Assembly (NCBI GenBank): GCA_916720335.1
Contig: CAKAQU010000114.1
Span: forward strand, 1-5,151
From: an uncultured Moraxella sp.
Lineage (GTDB): Bacteria > Pseudomonadota > Gammaproteobacteria > Pseudomonadales > Moraxellaceae
Length of the DNA stretch: 5,151 bases
Direction: 5' to 3'
The notes below the pieces were generated by a model, which did not search any database, had not been told where the DNA came from, and saw only the letters and a list, made by a program, of their open reading frames with translations. This document shows, piece after piece, positions 1-5,151 of the stretch. The number at the start of each line of letters is the position of its first letter. The stretch's first letter is position 1. Made by a program: the position numbers and the translations under genes.

Positions 1-170
1 TCATCTTTGTCATCATCATCCCATTTAGCGTAGCTTGCTGCAGGGTCAATACCGCGTGATTTCATATAAGCGACCTGCTCTTCTAAAGTGCGCTTTTTTT
101 CAGCACTGTGCATTTTTTCAGTTAATTCATTAAGTTCTTGTTTTAAATCCGTAGTATTTTGATTGCTCAT
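1..170 (-). CDS. Small charged helical protein, 3' end cut by the window edge
   Basis: A partial gene. From its ATG at 170-168, 56 codons read without a stop to the window edge. The peptide begins MSNQNTTDLKQELNEL and is rich in Glu, Lys and Gln over residues 8-37, with a leucine/methionine spacing suggesting an amphipathic helix or short coiled coil. A segment around YMKSRGIDPAASYAKW follows, then an acidic run at residues 51-54. There is no signal peptide or membrane segment, so it is probably cytoplasmic. The start is well supported: an AGGAA ribosome-binding site at 176-180 lies 5 bases upstream, inside the end of the preceding gene, and the ATG overlaps that gene's TGA as ATGA (167-170). 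This implies translational coupling with the DUF4062 gene. I do not recognise the family. It could be a small partner or regulator of its neighbour, but nothing in the sequence shows that. Confidence 0.75.
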   Translation of the reverse strand, partial: MSNQNTTDLKQELNELTEKMHSAEKKRTLEEQVAYMKSRGIDPAASYAKWDDDDKD

Positions 171-1174
171 AACAGTTCCTGCTCAGATTGATTAATAATA
201 GCTCTGGCGCTTGGGGTTAATTCCCAAAATACATTGCTGCCTTGGGTGTGTACAGGTGTGATATGTCCTGCTAAATGCAGCTCATCTTGTATCCAAAAAA
301 CATCCGTCTTCACTACTTGATAGCGGCTTACCGCATGAACGTTGGGGCATTTGGCTTTGATAAAAGCATTGACTTTTTGTTTGTCAATTTGCTCGTTAAG
401 ACAGCGCGCAAAAGCTTGATTGGAAAATGGGCTTGCTACATTCATAAGTGCAGTAATAATTTGCCGCCAAGTCATTTCAAATGAAAAGGTAACATCGTTT
501 AACGCCCCACCCTCAAAAGCATGAGCGGTACAATCCACGAAAAACTCACTATCCATCGCTAAAGCTGGTTTTAAGCTGCCACCTACTTCATCACGATGAG
601 CAAATTTATGTGTGCGAATTTCATTCAAATGTTCGGTTTTTGTGTGGGCAGTAATGGTTGGTTTGTCTGATAATGTTGCAGATTGCGTTATTTGTACTTG
701 ATTATCTACCACAAAACGTTCATTGTCTTTTTGTTCAATAAATTTTCCAACCGTCGCCTCCAAAATAAAAAATATATTTTTGCTTTCGTCAAAATAATGT
801 ATATTCTCACTTGCTTGAGATTCAAGCATCCGCATAAAATCCAGCAAATGACGGTCTTGGCTTTCTTTAACGTCATAATGCGCTAAAATCACCAGTGGTT
901 TTTTGGTAGCTCGAGCATTACTATAGCTTAGATGCAGCTGGCTTACCCCTGCTGGGTTGGGCTGACCATAAGAGCTACCAATCAATAAAATTACAACATC
1001 ACAAGCGCTGATACACCGCCAACTGTAATTAGCAGAACGGCTGCATGCTATCCGCAAATCGGTCGTTAATGCCAAACGATTTTCGGCAAAGATGGCAATA
1101 TCATCTTGGATTGCCTGCAACAAAGGGTCGCTAGTGATACACGCTAGATGTGCATGATAACGAAGTTGGGACAC
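167..1174 (-). CDS. DUF4062 domain-containing protein with C-terminal winged-helix-like region
   Basis: A 335-residue cytoplasmic protein of unknown function. Residues about 5-100 resemble DUF4062: a first strand (HLACITSD), a helix, then the signature CDVVILLIGSSYG at 58-70, a Gly/Ser loop, a helix ending in NARATKK, and the strand PLVIL at 93-97. This is a Rossmann-like fold seen alone or fused to other modules, including NTPase modules of immune-type proteins; no Walker motif is visible here. Residues about 140-210 look like a low-complexity linker. Residues about 225-330 (TWRQIITALM, then HAVSRYQV, then VFWELTPSARAII) read like a C-terminal winged-helix-type domain; that part is inferred. 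The start is GTG at 1174-1172 with only a weak purine-rich site upstream. No in-frame ATG occurs until residue 114, past the DUF4062 core, so GTG is preferred. Its stop overlaps the start of the small downstream gene. Confidence 0.72.
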   Translation of the reverse strand: MSQLRYHAHLACITSDPLLQAIQDDIAIFAENRLALTTDLRIACSRSANYSWRCISACDVVILLIGSSYGQPNPAGVSQLHLSYSNARATKKPLVILAHYDVKESQDRHLLDFMRMLESQASENIHYFDESKNIFFILEATVGKFIEQKDNERFVVDNQVQITQSATLSDKPTITAHTKTEHLNEIRTHKFAHRDEVGGSLKPALAMDSEFFVDCTAHAFEGGALNDVTFSFEMTWRQIITALMNVASPFSNQAFARCLNEQIDKQKVNAFIKAKCPNVHAVSRYQVVKTDVFWIQDELHLAGHITPVHTQGSNVFWELTPSARAIINQSEQELL

Positions 1175-1304
1175 GGTTTTCTTGTTTCTCTGTTAAATTC
1201 AAATAGGTTAAAACTAAACCACAGATTACCTAAATAAAGATACTATTCATCATAATCATCACTTAAAACAATGACTTGATATTAAATAATTAAGATGGTA
1301 CTTT

Positions 1305-1323
1305 AGTTAATTTTAAATTAACT
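1305..1323. repeat. AT-rich inverted repeat, 9-base arms
   Basis: The arms AGTTAATTT and AAATTAACT are perfect complements around a single T. On the plus strand a run of seven Ts begins at the last base. The stem has only two G-C pairs, so it is a weak hairpin. It could be a protein-binding site or simply chance in AT-rich DNA. Confidence 0.4.
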
Positions 1324-1405
1324 TTTTTTGATAACTATGATTATTGTATGCTGATTATTATAATAATACAAGATTTCATACACAAAAAATCAGACGGTAT
1401 TATAA

Positions 1406-1425
1406 TTATTTTTTTAAAAAAATAA
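1406..1425. repeat. Perfect 20-base A/T palindrome (T-run meeting A-run)
   Basis: Seven Ts (1409-1415) run directly into seven As (1416-1422), flanked by TTA and TAA, giving a perfect 20-base palindrome. It lies about 60 bases past the murI stop. It might help transcript ending on either strand or add local DNA flexibility, but it has no G-C pair and may be compositional. Confidence 0.4.
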
Positions 1426-1482
1426 AGTATGATTTGGTAAATTTTTAAAAGAACAATAAATGAAAATTTTTAACAAAATCAA

Positions 1483-2355
1483 TTATAAGCTTAAAATGTT
1501 TTCATCTTGGCTGAAAATAGGAATGATGGTTTGCTGATTGGTTAATGTTTTAACAATCATTAAAAGCTCATCGGTTAATTGGGTAGCATAAAGTTGTAAC
1601 GGTGGATTTTGCGTTAAATTAGGTATTTCTTGACTGGCAATGTTAAAAATTTTTAATAACGATTGTACTCTTTGAGCAATTGCAAAACCTGAATCCACTA
1701 AAGTGATGGCAAGATTTTTTTTATTAATTTCATCTTGTAAAAAAGATTTAAAAAATGGATAATGCGTACATCCAAGCACGACTACATCTACGCCTGCTTT
1801 TGCCCATAAATGCGTCTGGTAAATCAATAAATTAGCAACCTGACTATCAATTGGCATACCCTGCTCAACCCAAGGCACAAGGCTGGGTTCAAAATGCTTA
1901 AATACTGTAACACCATTTGGTATCGCCACCTCGTTAATCACCTCATTAAGCAAATAGCCATTTAGTGTCGCTTTGGTGGCAAGTACAGCAATCTTTTTGG
2001 TTTGGGTGAGTTTACAAGCAGGTTTAACAGCTGGTACAAGTCCCACCACAGGTACACTGCATCTTTGTCTAATCGCTGTTAAGGCATAAGCAGATGCGCT
2101 GTTGCAGGCAATCACAATCAGTTTGCAGCCACGTTTACAAAGTCTTGCCACTGCTTGCAAAGTTAATAATAAAATCTCATCACCTGATTTATCACCATAA
2201 GGAACATTTTTGGTATCTGCATAATAAATAAACCGTTCATTGGGTAATAATTGACGTAAATGCTGATATACCGACAGTCCTCCAACGCCAGAATCAAATA
2301 CTCCAATTGGAGCTTCATTTGGATTATTTATAAAATCTGGGTGCTGATTAATCAT
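1483..2355 (-). CDS. murI: Glutamate racemase
   Basis: Interconverts L- and D-glutamate without a cofactor, supplying D-glutamate for the peptidoglycan stem peptide in the cytoplasm. At 290 residues it is at the upper end of the family's usual length. Family motifs appear in order: IGVFDSGVGGLSV (17-29, catalytic-region Asp21), YYADTKNVPYG (44-54), IACNSASA (82-89, first catalytic Cys84), LVPWVEQG (159-166), VLGCTHYPF (193-201, second catalytic Cys196 and His198) and LVDSG (219-223). Both catalytic cysteines are present, so it should be active. The motif around Cys84 has Ser where ACNTAS is commoner, a conservative change. About 16 residues precede the first motif. The ATG start is supported by AAGG on the minus strand (2363-2366), 7 bases upstream. 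It is transcribed away from the ETF-QO gene from its own promoter and shows no operon partner on its upstream side. Confidence 0.96.
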   Translation of the reverse strand: MINQHPDFINNPNEAPIGVFDSGVGGLSVYQHLRQLLPNERFIYYADTKNVPYGDKSGDEILLLTLQAVARLCKRGCKLIVIACNSASAYALTAIRQRCSVPVVGLVPAVKPACKLTQTKKIAVLATKATLNGYLLNEVINEVAIPNGVTVFKHFEPSLVPWVEQGMPIDSQVANLLIYQTHLWAKAGVDVVVLGCTHYPFFKSFLQDEINKKNLAITLVDSGFAIAQRVQSLLKIFNIASQEIPNLTQNPPLQLYATQLTDELLMIVKTLTNQQTIIPIFSQDENILSL

Positions 2356-2403
2356 AAAACTGCCTTAATTTTCATCAACAATCTTAATTTATGCCACAAT
2401 TAC

Positions 2404-2432
2404 TATTTAGTTACATATATTGTTATTGTCAA
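2404..2432 (-). promoter_or_regulatory. Probable sigma-70 promoter for murI
   Basis: Read on the minus strand, a consensus -35 box TTGACA (2427-2432) is followed after 17 bases by TAAATA (2404-2409) as a modest -10. Initiation near 2397 would give a leader of about 40 bases before the murI start. The -35 is perfect and the -10 imperfect. Confidence 0.45.
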
Positions 2433-2527
2433 TTCAATCATCTGAATTTAACTATTAATACAATTTAGCAATTTTGCCCAAAATTAACCAAAAAAGCAAA
2501 CGGATTATTTCTATTATCTTTTTTAAT

Positions 2528-2541
2528 AGTATAAATATACT
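2528..2541. repeat. 14-base inverted repeat upstream of the ETF-QO promoter
   Basis: AGTATA and TATACT form perfect 6-base arms around AA. The repeat ends 9 bases before the predicted -35 box of the ETF-QO gene, where an activator site could lie. It also contains a TATAAA that could act as a -10, but no -35 sits at the right distance. No known regulator is identified. Confidence 0.35.
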
Positions 2542-2550
2542 GAAATTAAC

Positions 2551-2580
2551 TTGCCTAATTGTTTTATCCATTGGTAAAAT
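2551..2580 (+). promoter_or_regulatory. Probable extended -10 promoter for the ETF-QO gene
   Basis: A -35 box TTGCCT (2551-2556) and a -10 box TAAAAT (2575-2580) are separated by 18 bases. A TGG immediately before the -10 fits the extended -10 pattern, which offsets the long spacer. Transcription would begin near 2587, leaving a leader of about 34 bases. Confidence 0.5.
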
Positions 2581-2620
2581 ATAAGTTTATTTCTCTTTTA
2601 GCCAATATTGGTGGATAATC

Positions 2621-4288
2621 ATGCAAATTACACGTGAGTCTATGGAATTTGATGTGGTGGTAGTTGGTGGTGGTGTCGCTGGCTTATCAGCAGCCATTCG
2701 TCTAAAACAACTTGCCATAGATGCAGGGCTTGATGAATTTATGGTATGTGTCCTGGAAAAAGGCTCAGAATTTGGCGCTCATATCCTATCAGGTGCAATT
2801 ATGGAAACTCGTGCGCTTGACGAACTAATTCCAGACTGGCAACAAAAAGGAGCACCCATCACCGTCAAAGCCAAAGAAGACCGCGTCTATATGTTACCCA
2901 ATGAAAAAAGAGCTGTTAAATTTCCAAGCTCTGTTGTGCCAAGCAGCATGCACAACGAAGGTAATTATATTGTCTCTTTAGGCAATGTGGTTCGGTGGCT
3001 TGCAAAACAAGCTGAAGAAATGGACATTATGATGTTTGCAGGTTTTGCTGCCAGTGAAATTTTATACAATGATGATGGTTCGGTAGCGGGCGTACGTACC
3101 GGCGATATGGGGCTAGATGCTAATGGCAATCCCAAGGCAGGTTTTGAACCGGGCTATGATTTATTTGCTAAATATACCATTTTTGCTGAAGGCTGTCGTG
3201 GTCATTTAGGTAAGCGTCTTATCAGTCGTTTTAATCTAGATAAAGACAAAGACCCTCAACACTATGGAATTGGCTTAAAAGAACTTTGGGAAATTGACCC
3301 AGATAAACATGAAGAAGGCGTCATCATGCACGGCACCGGTTATCCACTTAATGACACGGGGGCAACAGGTGGATGGTTTTTATACTTTGCCGAAAACAAT
3401 CAAGTTAGTTTTGGGTTGATTATAGATTTGGCATATGAAAACCCTTATTTATCAACGTTTGATGAACTTCAGCGTCTTAAATTACACCCTCTAATTCGTT
3501 CAATTTTAGAAGGCGGCAAACGCCTATCCTATGGAGCGCGTGCGTTAGTCAAAGGCGGTTTAAACAGTCTACCTAAACTAAGTTTTGCAGGGGGTGTTTT
3601 AGTTGGTGATGATGCAGGATTTTTAAACGCTGCTAAAATTAAAGGAACACATACCGCCATGAAATCTGGCATGCTGGCCGCCGAAAGTGTCTTTTTGGCA
3701 ATTAAAGACGGTCGCAGCCATGATGACGTTAGTGAATATCAAAGTGCCTTTGAAAATTCATGGTTGTTTGATGATATGCATCAAGCACGCAATTTTACAT
3801 CATCAATACACCGTTTGGGGACTTGGCTTGGTGGTTCATTTACCTTTGTAGAACAAAATCTATTGGGCGGAAAAATGCCTTTAACCATTCATGATAATAC
3901 GCCCGATTTTTGTCATATGGACAAGGCAGCGCATGCCTACAAACCTGATTATCCCAAAGCAGATGGTAAGCTGATTTTTGACAAACTCTCAAGTGTGTTT
4001 ATCTCCAACACCAACCATGCTGAAAATCAGCCTAGCCACATTCACCTAACCGATGATAGCGTCCCGGTTACTCGCAACTTACCTCTATACGATGAACCTG
4101 CACAGCGCTACTGTCCCGCAGGCGTCTATGAGATTGTTATGGATAAAGACGCTCCACATGGTGCAATATCCGTCATTAACGCCCAAAACTGCATTCACTG
4201 CAAAACTTGTGACATTAAAGACCCTAGCCAAAATATTACTTGGGTTGCCCCTGAAGGTGGTGGCGGACCCAATTACCCAAATATGTAA
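2621..4288 (+). CDS. etfQO: Electron transfer flavoprotein-ubiquinone oxidoreductase (ETF dehydrogenase)
   Basis: Oxidises reduced electron transfer flavoprotein and reduces ubiquinone, linking acyl-CoA and amino acid dehydrogenases to the respiratory chain at the inner membrane face. The 555-residue length is normal for the bacterial enzyme. Residues 10-30 hold the FAD dinucleotide-binding motif (VVVVGGGVAGLSAA, G16-x-G18-x-x-G21). The conserved stretch YGARALVKGG (304-313) leads into the second FAD-contacting segment VGDDAGFLNAAKIKGTHTAM (328-347). The C-terminus carries a [4Fe-4S] site with Cys498 in YCPAGVYE and Cys524, Cys527 and Cys530 in NCIHCKTCDIKDP, then the family ending PEGGGGPNYPNM. 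All cluster ligands are present. The ATG has a GGTGG-type ribosome-binding site about 6 bases upstream; a second in-frame ATG at residue 8 is possible but less likely. It is monocistronic: own promoter, terminator just downstream, and no ETF subunit genes adjacent in this window. The symbol is informal. Confidence 0.97.
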   Translation: MQITRESMEFDVVVVGGGVAGLSAAIRLKQLAIDAGLDEFMVCVLEKGSEFGAHILSGAIMETRALDELIPDWQQKGAPITVKAKEDRVYMLPNEKRAVKFPSSVVPSSMHNEGNYIVSLGNVVRWLAKQAEEMDIMMFAGFAASEILYNDDGSVAGVRTGDMGLDANGNPKAGFEPGYDLFAKYTIFAEGCRGHLGKRLISRFNLDKDKDPQHYGIGLKELWEIDPDKHEEGVIMHGTGYPLNDTGATGGWFLYFAENNQVSFGLIIDLAYENPYLSTFDELQRLKLHPLIRSILEGGKRLSYGARALVKGGLNSLPKLSFAGGVLVGDDAGFLNAAKIKGTHTAMKSGMLAAESVFLAIKDGRSHDDVSEYQSAFENSWLFDDMHQARNFTSSIHRLGTWLGGSFTFVEQNLLGGKMPLTIHDNTPDFCHMDKAAHAYKPDYPKADGKLIFDKLSSVFISNTNHAENQPSHIHLTDDSVPVTRNLPLYDEPAQRYCPAGVYEIVMDKDAPHGAISVINAQNCIHCKTCDIKDPSQNITWVAPEGGGGPNYPNM

Positions 4289-4303
4289 TAATGGCTCTGA
4301 TAC

Positions 4304-4336
4304 AAACCAGTCTTTGGGCTGGTTTTTTGTTGTTTT
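4304..4336 (+). terminator. Intrinsic terminator of the ETF-QO gene
   Basis: A 9-pair stem joins 4304-4312 (AAACCAGTC) to 4317-4325 (GGCTGGTTT) with one G-T pair and a 4-base loop. A T-rich run continues to 4338, broken by two Gs. It begins 15 bases after the ETF-QO stop, so the downstream gene needs its own promoter. Confidence 0.85.
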
Positions 4337-4376
4337 TTAATAAATTTACAAAAAAATAAAGATTGTTTAGCTGTTG

Positions 4377-4404
4377 TTTACATTGTCCTTTGGTATGGTA
4401 TAAA
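4377..4404 (+). promoter_or_regulatory. Probable sigma-70 promoter for the exported-protein gene
   Basis: TTTACA (4377-4382) and TATAAA (4399-4404) are separated by 16 bases, placing the transcript start near 4411 with a leader of about 40 bases. It lies between the upstream terminator and the next start codon, as expected for an independent unit. Confidence 0.55.
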
Positions 4405-4451
4405 CTAAACTTTTATTTGAATGTTTTATCATTGATACAAGGGGAAAGGAA

Positions 4452-5102
4452 ATGATAAAATCAGTATTGGCAGCGGCTTTGATTGTCATTAGTATGCCAG
4501 TAATGGCAAAAAGTGTGGACTGGACGCCTTATTTAAAGGGAATGCAAAATGAGTGTGATTTGAAAAGTATTAATGCAAACAGTGTAATAGGACTTTCAAA
4601 AGGTGATATCAGACAGTTTAAAAAATCAAATATGCCCAAAGCTCTCCAGCCTAGTGTTGCTAGCTATAAAGTAGTTGGGGAGGGAGTTGATATTCGTCTA
4701 AAAAATGCAGTGGCATTTGGTCAGTCCATTTATCGAATTGCTGAACGGGATGAGGGCTGGTCAAACGAATTTGTTGTTTATTTTAGTAATGCTAATTTTA
4801 CAAAAATCAAACCTCAGTTTACCATGACAATTAACAATCAGAAATATCCAGTAGGCACTGAAAAATCCTGGTTTTTTACCATAAAATACAATGACGATAC
4901 TGAAGAATTAACCTATATTTATCGAAATACAAACATGACATCCACCCAAACTCAAAAAGTTCTTAAAAAAATAAACAATGACGAAACTGGTGATTATGAT
5001 GACGGGCTTGCACTGGTTAATAAAGACGGCTGGTCTTATAACAGTCCGTTGGGCGGTAGCGGACTAAGATTTGACACAAAAACTAAAAGTATTTCCTGCT
5101 AG
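4452..5102 (+). CDS. Exported protein of unknown function with two cysteines at opposite ends
   Basis: A 216-residue protein that I do not recognise. Residues 1-19 form a typical Sec signal peptide: Lys3, a hydrophobic core from about 5 to 17, and a V-M-A cleavage site after Ala19. Cleavage would leave a mature protein of about 197 residues. It has no lipobox Cys, no further membrane segment and no C-terminal anchor, so a periplasmic or secreted location is likely. The mature part has only two cysteines, Cys35 near its start and Cys216 as the very last residue, which could form a disulfide joining the two ends. Several aromatic/hydrophobic strand-like stretches (EFVVYFSNANF, SWFFTIKYND, ELTYIYRNT) suggest a mostly beta fold. 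The start is supported by a strong AAGGGG ribosome-binding site (4439-4444), 7 bases upstream. It has its own promoter and a following terminator stem, so it is probably monocistronic. Confidence 0.85.
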   Translation: MIKSVLAAALIVISMPVMAKSVDWTPYLKGMQNECDLKSINANSVIGLSKGDIRQFKKSNMPKALQPSVASYKVVGEGVDIRLKNAVAFGQSIYRIAERDEGWSNEFVVYFSNANFTKIKPQFTMTINNQKYPVGTEKSWFFTIKYNDDTEELTYIYRNTNMTSTQTQKVLKKINNDETGDYDDGLALVNKDGWSYNSPLGGSGLRFDTKTKSISC

Positions 5103-5129
5103 TCTTGATCAGAGTAATACCTTAAACAC

Positions 5130-5151
5130 AAAAAACGGCTATATAGCCGTT
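5130..5151 (+). terminator. Palindromic terminator stem, tail cut by window edge
   Basis: AACGGCTATATAGCCGTT (5134-5151) is a perfect 18-base palindrome preceded by an A-run that starts at 5130. A stem of 6-7 pairs around TATATA or ATAT would form on either strand. It lies about 30 bases past the exported-protein stop. The leading A-run suits a bidirectional terminator, but the expected T-run would lie beyond the window. Confidence 0.7.

Larger units (their letters stand above)
1175..1482. other. AT-rich gene-free gap between murI and the DUF4062 gene
   Basis: About 308 bases with no credible coding sequence. It should carry the minus-strand promoter of the DUF4062 gene. The best candidate is TATGAT (minus strand, 1249-1254), but its -35 match (AAGTCA, 17 bases upstream) is poor, so I do not list it as a promoter. 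No GC-stemmed terminator for murI is visible, so read-through from murI into the DUF4062 gene is possible. Two AT-only inverted repeats lie here and are listed separately. I see no RNA gene. Confidence 0.6.

Noticed and set aside
6..20. Encoded DDDDK string resembling an enterokinase or epitope-tag sequence
   Set aside because: It sits inside a natural acidic tail with a native reading frame on both sides and no vector sequence, so it is coincidental.
275..484. Plus-strand open frame of 69 codons inside the DUF4062 gene
   Set aside because: It lies wholly antisense to a gene with clear domain structure, and its peptide shows no recognisable feature.
683..886. Plus-strand open frame of 67 codons, antisense to the DUF4062 gene
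   Set aside because: Its Phe/Ile/Lys-rich peptide is the expected by-product of AT-rich antisense reading; there is no independent support.
1389..1398. ATCAGACGGT, similar to the Neisseria DNA uptake sequence in reverse orientation
   Set aside because: It matches only 8 of 10 bases, occurs as a single copy, and the window does not look neisserial.
2260..2445. Plus-strand open frame of 61 codons crossing the murI start
   Set aside because: It is antisense to conserved MurI motifs and covers the murI promoter, and I see no coding signal.
4053..4340. Plus-strand open frame of 95 codons overlapping the end of the ETF-QO gene
   Set aside because: It is an alternate frame over the conserved iron-sulphur region and runs through the terminator.

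Overview
The window looks like ordinary chromosomal DNA from an AT-rich gammaproteobacterium. I suspect the Moraxellaceae (Moraxella or a close relative). This rests on the low-GC coding style, the very AT-rich intergenic DNA, and a single-polypeptide ubiquinone-linked ETF dehydrogenase of the type found in aerobic Proteobacteria. The placement is an inference from style and gene content, not from a marker gene.

Layout. On the minus strand at the left edge lie a cut-off small gene (1-170) and, upstream of it, a DUF4062-type gene (167-1174). The two overlap by 4 bases (ATGA) and almost certainly form one transcription unit. A very AT-rich gap of about 310 bases (1175-1482) follows. Next comes murI, glutamate racemase, also on the minus strand (1483-2355). 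A 265-base divergent promoter region separates murI from the plus-strand gene for electron-transfer-flavoprotein:ubiquinone oxidoreductase (2621-4288), which ends in a strong intrinsic terminator (4304-4336). The last gene (4452-5102, plus) encodes a small exported protein that I do not recognise. It has its own promoter and is followed by a perfectly palindromic terminator stem that ends exactly at the window edge.

Functionally these are separate units. MurI makes D-glutamate for peptidoglycan. ETF-QO passes electrons from flavoprotein dehydrogenases (fatty acid and amino acid oxidation) through ETF into the quinone pool. The exported protein acts outside the cytoplasm in an unknown role. 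The DUF4062 gene and its overlapping partner are the only part with an accessory flavour: DUF4062 domains also occur as N-terminal modules of some bacterial NTPase-type immune proteins. Here, however, the domain sits in a protein without an NTPase module. I found no tRNA, rRNA, CRISPR array, insertion sequence or clear sign of recent gene transfer, and no undescribed system that I could defend strongly.
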